This document shows, one piece after another, positions 1 to 9,201 of a stretch of 64,000 nucleotides of DNA (the first letter of the stretch is position 1; every line of letters starts with the position of its first letter). The position numbers were made by a program, and so were the translations under genes. The DNA is from Mucilaginibacter sp. cycad4 (GTDB lineage Bacteria; Bacteroidota; Bacteroidia; Sphingobacteriales; Sphingobacteriaceae), in NCBI RefSeq assembly GCF_034263275.1, contig NZ_CP139559.1, positions 2,914,001-2,978,000 on the forward strand. The letters run 5' to 3'. The notes under the pieces are model-generated. The model saw only the letters and a program-made list of their open reading frames with translations, did no database searches and was not told where the DNA came from.

Positions 1-1
1 C

Positions 2-115
2 AACCAAAAAGCAATTGCCTTTTATGAAAAACATGGCTTTGAAATATTCAGCAGCCATGAATTTGTCCTGGGAAGCGACAAGCAAACCGATTTATTAATG
101 AAGAAAGTATTGTAA
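2..115 (+). CDS. GNAT-family N-acetyltransferase, C-terminal fragment
   Basis: The frame is open from the left edge and ends in TAA; the gene begins outside the window. The 37 visible residues contain AIAFYEKHGFE, the usual last helix and strand of the GNAT acetyltransferase fold (NxxAxxFYxKxGF), followed by a short strand ending LLMKKVL. These enzymes move an acetyl group from acetyl-CoA to an amine. The substrate cannot be read from this fragment. It converges on the GAF-protein gene, and a hairpin lies between the two. Confidence 0.75.
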   Translation, partial: NQKAIAFYEKHGFEIFSSHEFVLGSDKQTDLLMKKVL

Positions 116-140
116 AGCGAAATCTCATCTCAAAGCCCAA

Positions 141-196
141 AGCATAAGGCTTAAAGCCTTTGCACATTTTTCGCGTTGAGCTTTAAGCCTTCTGCT
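141..196. terminator. Inverted repeat between convergent genes, probable bidirectional terminator
   Basis: The arms AGGCTTAAAGC (147-157) and GCTTTAAGCCT (180-190) pair perfectly, and AGCA/TGCT (141-144/193-196) extends the stem after a 2-base mismatch. It lies between the ends of two convergent genes. There is no long U-tract, so the terminator role is an inference from position. Confidence 0.45.
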
Positions 197-197
197 T

Positions 198-2555
198 TCA
201 GCTATTCAACAACGGCAACTGATAATTAACCCCAACCCTTAACGCTTTTAAGCCGGTAACTCCCTGTAATTCTTCCAGTTCAAGATATTCAAGGTCGTCA
301 AGCAAATATCCTTGCACTTGCAGGTACCTGATGTATTCGTCATATTCAGCAGCTTCTGTTGGGTTAAAATATACCATGGCTATTTTGCCGGGCTGGGTAA
401 GGCGCTCAAAAGTTCCTGCTATTAAAACTTTATCAATCCGTTTTTTAATCACCTCGTACCGGATATTGTAAGCCCCTTCAACATCAAAACGCCTTTCATC
501 ATTTCTGAAACTGATATCTATAGCGTTTGAGTGAATGAATATCAAATGCGTGGTTTGTAAAGGGCGCGAAAGCTGATCGCCAAGATCATGAGTCATCCGG
601 GCTATCTCAGCCATCGACCGTAACTGCCACAAACGGATATTCTTAAGGTACAGCATATCGAAAACGCGCTGCGGCGCTATTGATTGCCCTATGTAAATGT
701 CATACTCCACCCCATCGGTGCGGAATTTTTCAAAATAACAGGGAAACGACTCCTGTACTTCTGTTTGTGCCTGCTCCAGGTATTGGTTGATAGACGTATT
801 GATAAGCTGCATGGAGGTTTCCAGGTTGCGCCTGTGTTCAAACGAAGCACCGGTTTCCTCATTCATGGCATTAAAATACCTGTCAATGGTTTCCCTTTCG
901 GCAGGGTAATTATTTCTGAAATGCTCCAAAAATGGGTTAATCTCGTTATGGAGGAAAGTATCTAGCATCAATTCATCATTAGTGGTAATATAACCACTGA
1001 TACGTTCAAGCCACTCCTCGCATTTAGATACCAGCTTACCGGTAAGGCTTAAATGAATATGCTCATTTAAAACCTGAAGTGTTTCAATAAGTATAGTAAG
1101 CAGGCTTTTTAAATCCTCCTGCAGGGCGCTGTTGCGCTCAACCGTGGAGTTGCGGATATCAACCGCACCAAATAAGGGATATACATTTTGAAAAGCTACA
1201 GTCTCTATCTCCTGGTTCTTTTTCTTTTTTCTTTTTTCCTTAAGATAATTCCAGGCCACCTCATTAAACTTCCACTGAACGGATGGCTGCAACGAGGTAA
1301 ATTTATTTTTGATAACCCCCGAAATGCGGGCTTCAAACTGATCGATGCTGTTTTGCAGCAGCTGGGCAATCAGCGGTATACTGGCCTGTAATTTTGAAAG
1401 CAACTTTTCATAAAAAACTATCTCCTTATATGAAAACACTTCCATGATGCCTACATTTTTCTTATTGTAGTACACCGGGAAAATCCCGTACGATTTAATG
1501 CCGGCCTGTTTTAAAACCTGCAAAAAGGGGAATTTACCTATCTTTTCATCGGTAATGGAATTGAAAAAGATAGGTCTCGGATTTTGATTATAATCATCAA
1601 TAATGGCGTCAAATGTTTCCTCGGCAAGGTTAAAATCTTTAGCGGCCTTGATCAGGATACTTCTGGAGCATTCGTCATTATCAAAAATAGGCTCATTATT
1701 GATAGTTAAAAAAGGCATCAATCCAAACTCAATACCCGGGCTTTCGGCAAGGGTTTTAAGGGAGCTGATGATGTGCGCATACTGCTCTTCCTCATTTGCC
1801 GAATGATTAACCAGCTCGGTACGAATATTGTCGAGCGCATGGGTTAACGTTACATCGGTTAATGTAATTATAGAAAACCCTTTAAATTTAAAAATATTGA
1901 GCGGTATTACCTTTTCAATTAACTCAAGGCTTGTATGCGAATGTAAATATGGTTCAATAGTATCAAAACTAAGTTCAGGCAGTTCGCCATTCAATTCAAT
2001 TTCCACGAAACGGGCATCAGTCTGGATATTAAAATACCGGGAAAGACCGGTTTCCGGATCCTGGTATGAAAACAGCAACTCGTTCTTCATTGCAGATGAA
2101 AAGCCATACATCCGTTCAAGGATCAGGTTGTAAATGAAGCGTTTTTGCCTGTCGCTGAACATTTCGTTCTTGGATACATTCAGCGCGTATAAGTTTGAAT
2201 GGTGGCTTGAGTGAAAATCATAAAAGGCCTCGGTACTGAAAAAGATCTTGTCCGGTACCGGCGTGCTCAGCGCCCAGTGAAATTCCTTTTCGTTAGCTAT
2301 TGGCGGTGTAAGTATGGAGTAAATAAGCTCCAGCATTTCCCGGTACTTTTCGGCATCCGTTGGCCGCATATCCAGGTCAATACATATATCATGCTCAAAA
2401 CGCTCCAAAACATAGCGGTAAAACTCGCTCTTGAGGGTTTTTTCGGTGGCAATCCGTTCTTTTAAATGCGCCACGAACGGATTAAATGTCAGGCATGTTT
2501 CAACCTGGCAAATAGTGCATTCGTTTTTGCTTATATTGAGTACTTCGGTGTGCAT
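198..2555 (-). CDS. GAF domain-containing protein
   Basis: A 785-residue soluble protein without signal peptide or membrane segment. The N-terminus has a small cysteine cluster (ECTICQVETC, 12-21). A GAF-like alpha/beta segment covers about 255-405, including VGIMEVFS. After a basic stretch (KEKRKKKK, about 439-446) comes a conserved motif LFGAVDIRNS (461-470) and a long helical C-terminal half. GAF domains bind small ligands or cyclic nucleotides; no output domain (kinase, cyclase, HTH) is recognisable, so its function is unknown. It is the last gene of the minus-strand run and starts 25 bases after the phosphoesterase fusion. Multi-domain GAF proteins of this size are common in Sphingobacteriaceae. 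Confidence 0.75.
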   Translation of the reverse strand: MHTEVLNISKNECTICQVETCLTFNPFVAHLKERIATEKTLKSEFYRYVLERFEHDICIDLDMRPTDAEKYREMLELIYSILTPPIANEKEFHWALSTPVPDKIFFSTEAFYDFHSSHHSNLYALNVSKNEMFSDRQKRFIYNLILERMYGFSSAMKNELLFSYQDPETGLSRYFNIQTDARFVEIELNGELPELSFDTIEPYLHSHTSLELIEKVIPLNIFKFKGFSIITLTDVTLTHALDNIRTELVNHSANEEEQYAHIISSLKTLAESPGIEFGLMPFLTINNEPIFDNDECSRSILIKAAKDFNLAEETFDAIIDDYNQNPRPIFFNSITDEKIGKFPFLQVLKQAGIKSYGIFPVYYNKKNVGIMEVFSYKEIVFYEKLLSKLQASIPLIAQLLQNSIDQFEARISGVIKNKFTSLQPSVQWKFNEVAWNYLKEKRKKKKNQEIETVAFQNVYPLFGAVDIRNSTVERNSALQEDLKSLLTILIETLQVLNEHIHLSLTGKLVSKCEEWLERISGYITTNDELMLDTFLHNEINPFLEHFRNNYPAERETIDRYFNAMNEETGASFEHRRNLETSMQLINTSINQYLEQAQTEVQESFPCYFEKFRTDGVEYDIYIGQSIAPQRVFDMLYLKNIRLWQLRSMAEIARMTHDLGDQLSRPLQTTHLIFIHSNAIDISFRNDERRFDVEGAYNIRYEVIKKRIDKVLIAGTFERLTQPGKIAMVYFNPTEAAEYDEYIRYLQVQGYLLDDLEYLELEELQGVTGLKALRVGVNYQLPLLNS

Positions 2556-2580
2556 TTTTTAATTACAATTTTACCCTTCA

Positions 2581-5500
2581 TTAAAATCTGAAACTGGTTG
2601 AAAGATAAGGGTACCATCCTTCTTCAGAGTAACCGGCAATGATCTTAATAACTGCCAGTCTTGCAGGTGCCACATAAAAGCCGGCACCTGTGCCGTTATG
2701 CCATTTATCTGAGCTTTGCCCATTTTCCCAAACGCGGCCTATATCATAAAATCCCATAACGCCTATTTGGCCGGGAACGATATAACTGGCAAAATCGCTC
2801 AGTTTTATACGCAGCTCCAGGTTATTATAAAAACTATGCTGGCCTGCAAACCGGTATAGCCTGTAACCTAACAAATTGTCCTGCCCGCCTAAAAACAACG
2901 ACTGATAAAAGGCAGTTTTCCCAATGGTAATACCGCCGCCTACCCTATCGGCCAAAACAATAGTGCTTTTGGCATTCAGGCTTTTGTACAAAGCAACCTG
3001 GGGTATAAGCTGGGCAAAACTTGTGGAGTTATTATTTAAACCTTTAAACTCCTGAAGCTTGATATTAATAAAACTTCCCCAGGCCGGAAGCACCTTATCA
3101 TTGCGTTTATCGCTGGTAAAGTTAACAACTATACCGGCGTGCATTTTTGTTTTGTCAAAGGTATAACTGTCGGGCGCGTTTGTGAGTAACGGATATGTAA
3201 TAAATCGACCGATATTGTCATCAACATCTAATTTATAGTACTGAAACGCAGGGCCTACCGTTACAGAAGTACCCGATTCGTTACGCCACCTAAAGGCGGG
3301 ACTAAATGTAAAATTATCAAAACGGGTACGGTAATATTTGCGATAATCGCCTGCTTTAATAAATGGAGTTTCGTTCCCCCTGCCAAAAAAGTTGATATTA
3401 TCCGGGAAGTCAAGCTGGGCATCCATCAAAAAGTCGGCTTTGCCAAAAGCGTGGATCCACTCGCCGCTATACTTAATTTTGAAAGCTTTTGTACTAAAAG
3501 AATGACTGGCGAATACCGTTTGTACATCATTGTATGGCAGTTTTTGAAAACCTTCCTGGTGGGTGTATTTAAAACCGGCGCCAAGCAGTACACCTTCATC
3601 TGGGTTGTAAGAGATATTGGCCAGCGGCGCTATTACGTTCATGAGGTTAACCCTTAAGTATGATGTATTAGCGCTGTCCTTGCTTATGTGTTTGTTAACT
3701 TTTGATTCATCGCCGGTTATGCTCAGCTTTTTGCCCCGATCGTACAGTTGTACCGTATTAAGCGATTTTACAATATTGTATGTTTTGGTACCGGTACTAT
3801 CAATAAACCTCAGTTTTATTGGCGATGTGGTATTATCAAGCACTACCTTATCATCACCGCCGCTTACATAAATGCGAAGCTCTTTGGTAATATCGGGATG
3901 ATAATTCTGATTCATGAGCGTGTCTTTAACCTCACCATCCTTATTGATCTTGTTGATGATCACATTGAGGCTGCCATTCGGCTCATCCTTCACGGTTACC
4001 AATTCATTTTTATTTGAAGCATGGATATCAACTATCTTGTTGATGAACTTGTAGTAATACTCCATTTCGGCCGGGATATTGGCACGGCGCTCCTTCAATT
4101 GTTTCAGCAATACATCATGCCTTAGTTTGTATGAAGATTCGGGCAGGCGTCTTAAACCGGCTTCCAGTACCTCATCAGTTTCGGCGGCAACAAAATCATT
4201 CACAATTTTTGTCCATTGTTCGTGGCTGTATTGTACAGATGGCCATCTTTGCATAAACATGGTTTTCCATAAAGAATATTTTACGCTGTAAATCTCGCCG
4301 CTAAAGCCCTGCAAATTAGGTGCTATCCATGGCTGTGCCGCAATAGTTGGCAGTACGCCCTGGTTGGTATAAAATACCTGGTCGCGGTCGCGCGGAACAG
4401 CGGTATAAAATTTGCCTTTCCCTTTATCCTCATCGCGCCAGCGCCACTGATCACCATGCCTGTCCCAGTCGCCAATGAGCAAATCGAGCAGGCGTGCGCG
4501 TAAAAATTCCTCGCCGTCTACGGTGTTATCATTATCCTCCAGCATTTTGCCGATCATTTTCACGGTATTGTCCGATTTACCGCCAGGTTCGCGTTCCTCA
4601 AGCAAACAAACTTTATTGGCAAAAATATTGGCATATTGCCCCAAAACCGGATCAGGTGACACCACACCGATTATCGGGTTGGCATGCGGCACACGCGCGG
4701 CATCAGCGAGGGGCGGCACTATCAGCGCCGAAAACGGGTGCTGGGCACTCATTGCATCGTTAACCCAATCTTTGGCAAACGTTTCCTGGAATTCATCGGG
4801 CAGGATTTTTTCAGGCTGCTTCTCCACACTGCGCAGCACCCATTCCTTACCATCCTTGTCTATCAAACGGAGCGAATGCGTTTGGAAACCACCGCCAATG
4901 CTTTCGGTCCTTAAACCACCATGAATTTCCGATAGCCTGATCACAGGTAGTTTTGTTTCGGCAGCCCATTCCTTGCGATAGTTTTCACCAAACCAGCGGC
5001 GATGAAAATTGCTTACGCTATCATATTTGGGGTGCACCCTAACCATGAGGCTATCTGTCTTGATAGGCGTATGCAGGGTATCAGGGATGTTTTCTACCGA
5101 TGTATAAGGTTGTGTATAGGCAAACACCTGTTTAACACCCTGATCGCTGTCGATATAATAAGTAAACCGCATCCGTTTGTCTATTAGTAGATCGGCAGTT
5201 ACATAACCCTGGGTAGCATCAGCAAAAAGCGAGTATTTACCTTTGATGGCATAGGTTTGTTTGGCCCCTGCCCCGCTCACCACCTGTACCTGTTTGCTTT
5301 TGATGAACTGCAAACCATGCTCATGCCCTGCCACGTGAATAAGGTTCGGAAAATTGCCAAAAACTGCATCCACCTTTCTGATCATATCTTTGTACAGCGG
5401 GTGCCCGAGGTCTTCGGGATTTGAAAAAGTAGAACGTAAAAACGGGTAAAGCGAGCCAACTACCGGCAGCGGCACCCAAAGATCTTTATTAACCACGGTA

Positions 5501-6186
5501 AGAGGGAATATGTGATCTTTAAGCGAAAAGTAGCCGCCATGTGTACCATAACTCTGGAATGGGTGATGTGAGGCCAGGATGATCACCTTATCTTTGTTTC
5601 GCTCAAATATCAGCTTGATCTTATCGGCAATATCATCCTTGTTTTTGCAATCGCATTCGGCGCCCGGGTTGTTTTTACTGAAAGGATATAACCACCATTC
5701 ACTGTCGAAAGCTATTACGGTTAGATTATCTGTAAGGTTGATCTCAACCGGGTCGGGGCAACCATTTTCAGGCACCATTTTCAGCAGCTTATCACCCTGT
5801 TGTTCCAAAAACTCCCACTGGCGTTTTATTTTAGCCAAACCAAGCGGCCCCATCTTATCCCAGTCATGATTACCGGGGATAAAATAAACAGGTGCACCGG
5901 CGGCACGCATAGGCTGGTATTGCGATTGCAGGATCTTTTTAGTTTCGGCTTCTTCAGGACTGCCCGGCAAACCCATACCGCGCGGGTAAATATTATCGCC
6001 CAAATAAAATACCGAAGTTTTATTTTTAAGGACACTGGCTGCGGCATGTTTTAAAACGGCACTTTGTTGCATGTCCATTTCGCCGGCATCACCAATCAGG
6101 ATCATCCTGTACTTTATCGAATCCTGGGCTTGCGTATTCAGCATGCCCAATAGTAAAACAAACAACAGGGGTAATTTTTTAATCAT
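2581..6186 (-). CDS. Secreted metallophosphoesterase / kinase-like / Omp85 barrel fusion
   Basis: A 1201-residue outer-membrane protein with a signal peptide (1-20, ending TQA|Q). Residues 25-320 form a calcineurin-like phosphoesterase with all metal motifs: GDAGE (32-36), GDN (63-65), GNHD (105-108), HH (207-208) and GHEH (287-290). Residues about 400-720 look like an atypical kinase fold: a glycine-rich segment with IGGGF (430-434), a possible nucleotide lysine in RSVEK, DWDRHGDQ (573-580) resembling a DRHxxN/Q catalytic loop, and PRDRDQ (598-603) in the metal-site position. The last 350 residues are beta-rich with LGGQDNLLGYR and a terminal phenylalanine, as in Omp85/TamA surface-antigen barrels. 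The phosphatase plus barrel is clear; the kinase assignment is inferred from motifs. It is encoded 50 bases after the lipoprotein gene. Confidence 0.85.
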   Translation of the reverse strand: MIKKLPLLFVLLLGMLNTQAQDSIKYRMILIGDAGEMDMQQSAVLKHAAASVLKNKTSVFYLGDNIYPRGMGLPGSPEEAETKKILQSQYQPMRAAGAPVYFIPGNHDWDKMGPLGLAKIKRQWEFLEQQGDKLLKMVPENGCPDPVEINLTDNLTVIAFDSEWWLYPFSKNNPGAECDCKNKDDIADKIKLIFERNKDKVIILASHHPFQSYGTHGGYFSLKDHIFPLTVVNKDLWVPLPVVGSLYPFLRSTFSNPEDLGHPLYKDMIRKVDAVFGNFPNLIHVAGHEHGLQFIKSKQVQVVSGAGAKQTYAIKGKYSLFADATQGYVTADLLIDKRMRFTYYIDSDQGVKQVFAYTQPYTSVENIPDTLHTPIKTDSLMVRVHPKYDSVSNFHRRWFGENYRKEWAAETKLPVIRLSEIHGGLRTESIGGGFQTHSLRLIDKDGKEWVLRSVEKQPEKILPDEFQETFAKDWVNDAMSAQHPFSALIVPPLADAARVPHANPIIGVVSPDPVLGQYANIFANKVCLLEEREPGGKSDNTVKMIGKMLEDNDNTVDGEEFLRARLLDLLIGDWDRHGDQWRWRDEDKGKGKFYTAVPRDRDQVFYTNQGVLPTIAAQPWIAPNLQGFSGEIYSVKYSLWKTMFMQRWPSVQYSHEQWTKIVNDFVAAETDEVLEAGLRRLPESSYKLRHDVLLKQLKERRANIPAEMEYYYKFINKIVDIHASNKNELVTVKDEPNGSLNVIINKINKDGEVKDTLMNQNYHPDITKELRIYVSGGDDKVVLDNTTSPIKLRFIDSTGTKTYNIVKSLNTVQLYDRGKKLSITGDESKVNKHISKDSANTSYLRVNLMNVIAPLANISYNPDEGVLLGAGFKYTHQEGFQKLPYNDVQTVFASHSFSTKAFKIKYSGEWIHAFGKADFLMDAQLDFPDNINFFGRGNETPFIKAGDYRKYYRTRFDNFTFSPAFRWRNESGTSVTVGPAFQYYKLDVDDNIGRFITYPLLTNAPDSYTFDKTKMHAGIVVNFTSDKRNDKVLPAWGSFINIKLQEFKGLNNNSTSFAQLIPQVALYKSLNAKSTIVLADRVGGGITIGKTAFYQSLFLGGQDNLLGYRLYRFAGQHSFYNNLELRIKLSDFASYIVPGQIGVMGFYDIGRVWENGQSSDKWHNGTGAGFYVAPARLAVIKIIAGYSEEGWYPYLSTSFRF

Positions 6187-6236
6187 GAGGTTTGGTTGAG
6201 ATGTATGTTTCTTTATATTATCAGTGCTTCAAAGCA

Positions 6237-7133
6237 CTATTTCTTAAAACTGAATTTCAGTATGTTACCAGCGCTTAACTGATCACCTTCGTTAGAGATA
6301 TACAGGTTGCGCTGATTATCGAATGCCATACCTTCGGGTTGGCCGAATATGGTTACACTTAATGGATAAACGTTTTTCACCCTCCAGTTAGCATCAGTAA
6401 CTACCAGCATTTTATTTACCGACGAAAGAACATACCACTCATTGGTGAATGTATTTTTGGCTAAAGCCGAAGGGCGGAACGGCACACGTTTTTTATTAGT
6501 AAGACGCTCAATTTCTTTTACATCTATCATAAAACTGCCCGATTGCTTCAGTATACCATCAGGCTGCAATTTCATGATATAGCCGCTGCTGCTTTTTGAT
6601 GTCTTTTCTTCGGCACAGTGTTTACACAATACATAAACAAGGCCTGACTTTTCATCGGCATATATGGCTTCATATTCACCTTCAGGAAGCTCGCCTTTTG
6701 TTTTTTGTACGCTGGTTACTTCTTTGGTCCTAACCTGGCTAAAAGGAAAGGTGAATAATGTACCGTCGCTTTTAAGCATGATCACTTGTTCGCGGTAAAT
6801 GGCTACGTCCTCATAGTCGCCGCTTTTGGCAAATTTGGTATAGTTTGCTTTTTTATCGCCCGGCTTCAGGTTAAATAAAAAACCTTCTTCGTCCTGCTGT
6901 GCATAAACCGAATCATTTTTACCGTTGTGAAAGGCAAAGCCGGAGATCTCGGTCAAATCATCGGGCATTTTGTATTTAACGGGTTTGTTAAGGTCATACC
7001 CAGGGGGGCTTAAAGGAATAGCTTTCTCTTTATTTTTGCAGGAGATTGCCAAAAACACAGCGGCTGCGGCAAGCATACCCGTTAAGTAAACAACCAGCTT
7101 TCGCCTAACATTTTGTTTTTTAAGCCCTGTCAT
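6237..7133 (-). CDS. SdiA-regulated-type beta-propeller lipoprotein
   Basis: The start is taken at the ATG at 7133, because it gives a good lipoprotein signal (basic RRK, hydrophobic stretch, LAIS|C) and overlaps the end of ppk by 14 bases. An upstream ATG at 7199 would add 22 unlikely residues. The mature part has propeller-like blades: DLTEISGFAF, GDYEDVAIY, GEYEAIYAD and GQPEGMAFD. This matches the SdiA-regulated/YjiK family, a secreted esterase-like propeller related to phytase-type folds. No catalytic role is proven for the family. It is co-transcribed with ppk1 upstream and the phosphoesterase fusion downstream. Confidence 0.75.
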   Translation of the reverse strand: MTGLKKQNVRRKLVVYLTGMLAAAAVFLAISCKNKEKAIPLSPPGYDLNKPVKYKMPDDLTEISGFAFHNGKNDSVYAQQDEEGFLFNLKPGDKKANYTKFAKSGDYEDVAIYREQVIMLKSDGTLFTFPFSQVRTKEVTSVQKTKGELPEGEYEAIYADEKSGLVYVLCKHCAEEKTSKSSSGYIMKLQPDGILKQSGSFMIDVKEIERLTNKKRVPFRPSALAKNTFTNEWYVLSSVNKMLVVTDANWRVKNVYPLSVTIFGQPEGMAFDNQRNLYISNEGDQLSAGNILKFSFKK

Positions 7134-9165
7134 ATTTTTTTTGCTGTAAAAGTTCATAAACGGCCCGCTGCGATTGTACAATCGGTTCAGTTCTATCAAC
7201 CCTTATGTTTTGCAATTGTTCATTTAAATTTACAGCCTGCGCGTTATCTGCCAGCTGGATATCGAGCATGGTTATTACCTCATTCCTGATACGTTCATCA
7301 TAAACCGGGAAACACACTTCAATGCGGCGGTAAATATTGCGGTTCATCCAATCGGCCGAGCCCATGAAAACTTCCTGGTTACCGCTGTTATGAAATATAA
7401 AAATACGCCCATGCTCCAGGTAACGGTCAACAATTCGCCTTATGGTGATATTTTCGCTCATGCCCGGCACTCCGGGAATCAAACAACAAATACTGCGTAC
7501 TATCATCCTGATCTTCACCCCGGCCTGCGATGCTTCATAAAGCTTGCCTATCAGTACCCGCTCTTCCAGGTTGTTCAGCTTTATAGTGATAGCTGCCGGG
7601 TTCCCTTTACGTGCCTGCTCAATTTCCCTGTCAATAAGCTCAATAAACCGCGAATGCAGATTAAACTGGGCCACCAGTAAGTGTTTAAAATCGATCTCAT
7701 ACCCCTCAGCCGATTTTGCTTTTTTAGCAAGATAGATGAACAGCAAATCCATTTCACGCAGCAATTGCGGATTGGCCGTCATCATGATATGATCGGTATA
7801 AAAAGCCGCCGTACTTTCATTAAAATTACCTGTAGCTAAAAGCCCCGCATATTTTATCCTCCCATCAACAAGGCGCTTTACCAGGCCCACTTTTGCATGC
7901 ACTTTTATAGCCTTGTCACTATAAATGATATTGGCTCCGGCAGCTTTGAGCCTTTTTGCCCATTTGATATTATTGGCCTCATCAAAGCGGGCTTTCAGTT
8001 CAACGAGCACCCTTACTTTTTTACCGCTTTCCGCGGCGCTGATGAGGGCATTTACAATACGCGAATCGCTGGCTACCCGGTAAAGGGTAACGGAGATTTC
8101 CTCGACATTTTCGTCGATAGCAGCCTCGTTAAAAAAACGGAGAATGGAATTATATGACTGATAAGGAGCGTGAAAAATACAGTCGCCTTTATCTATATAA
8201 TCAAATATAGATTCATCGGCGCTGATGTGCCTGTTTACCAGCGGTGGCCATTTAGTGTATTTTAAAGCGGGGATGCCAACCGGCAAACCCATTAAATCTT
8301 TCAAATTATGATAAAAACCGCCCTCAACAATACTTGAACCCTGTACACCCAGCTTATCTTCAATTAAATGCAGGATACGCAGCGGAATACCTGGCTGGTG
8401 CAAAAAGCGTGTAGCCAAACCCTGGTCACGTTTTTGCAGCTGTTTTTCAATCTGCTCCTGAACATCGCCATCATAATCATCACTTAGCTCAAGTTCGGCA
8501 TCGCGGGTTATTTTGAAGCTGTAGCAGCCTTTTATTTCTTCGGTTTTAAAGATCCTGTTGAGGTTATACCGTACAATGTCATCCAGAAAAACAATGTACT
8601 GTTTACCATCTTCATTAACGCTAAAAAATCGCGGTAACTGGTTGGATGGGATGTTAAGGATTACCGATCTTTCTTTCTCCTTCTCCAAACCAAGATTTAC
8701 CAAAAAGTAAAGCCGGTTATTTTCGGGAAAGAATTTTTTTTTGCCGCCTACCAGGTCAACGGGCTTTAAAAATGCAAGTACCTGGCTGTAAAAGTAATCG
8801 CTCACCCTGCCTGCTATCGAAGCCGGGATGGGTTCATTGAACAGCAGGTTTACATTGTTTTCTTTTAACAATGGGATAAGCCTGCCTGTAAAAACCTTAC
8901 CGAAACGGTTTTGCTGACCTTCTACAAGTTGCTGGGCTTTATGCAAAACATCCTCGCTTTGCCCTGTTTTGTTGAACTGGTTAAGCTTGTGCAAAGCCAT
9001 TACCACAGGCATACGTACGCGATAAAATTCATCAAGGTTGGATGAAAATATAGCAAGAAAATTTACCCTTTCCATTACAGGGAGCTCTTCGCTTTCGGCC
9101 TCCATCAATATGCGCTCATTGAAAAGTAACCAGCTCAGGTCCCTGTCGAAAAATGAGTATTCCAT
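7120..9165 (-). CDS. ppk1: Polyphosphate kinase 1
   Basis: Makes inorganic polyphosphate from ATP, reversibly, in the cytoplasm. The 681-residue length is normal for the family. The N-terminal domain begins with FFDRDLSWLLFNERIL and SSNLDEFYRVRMP, both classic PPK1 signatures. Both phospholipase-D-like catalytic motifs are present: KVHAKVGLV with the probable phosphorylated histidine H423, and YLEHGRIFIF with H585. ATGNFNESTA is the conserved loop between them. The 3-prime end overlaps the next gene by 14 bases, and the HD/Pycsar-type gene lies 36 bases upstream, so all are likely one transcript. Confidence 0.96.
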   Translation of the reverse strand: MEYSFFDRDLSWLLFNERILMEAESEELPVMERVNFLAIFSSNLDEFYRVRMPVVMALHKLNQFNKTGQSEDVLHKAQQLVEGQQNRFGKVFTGRLIPLLKENNVNLLFNEPIPASIAGRVSDYFYSQVLAFLKPVDLVGGKKKFFPENNRLYFLVNLGLEKEKERSVILNIPSNQLPRFFSVNEDGKQYIVFLDDIVRYNLNRIFKTEEIKGCYSFKITRDAELELSDDYDGDVQEQIEKQLQKRDQGLATRFLHQPGIPLRILHLIEDKLGVQGSSIVEGGFYHNLKDLMGLPVGIPALKYTKWPPLVNRHISADESIFDYIDKGDCIFHAPYQSYNSILRFFNEAAIDENVEEISVTLYRVASDSRIVNALISAAESGKKVRVLVELKARFDEANNIKWAKRLKAAGANIIYSDKAIKVHAKVGLVKRLVDGRIKYAGLLATGNFNESTAAFYTDHIMMTANPQLLREMDLLFIYLAKKAKSAEGYEIDFKHLLVAQFNLHSRFIELIDREIEQARKGNPAAITIKLNNLEERVLIGKLYEASQAGVKIRMIVRSICCLIPGVPGMSENITIRRIVDRYLEHGRIFIFHNSGNQEVFMGSADWMNRNIYRRIEVCFPVYDERIRNEVITMLDIQLADNAQAVNLNEQLQNIRVDRTEPIVQSQRAVYELLQQKKYDRA

Positions 9166-9201
9166 AGGTGTAGATTTTGTTTTTGGCAGTACCCCGACCG
9201 C

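Noticed and set aside
4475..4924. A 149-codon plus-strand frame inside the phosphoesterase fusion gene
   Set aside because: Composition is serine/proline-rich shadow of the opposite strand; no start context or homology features.
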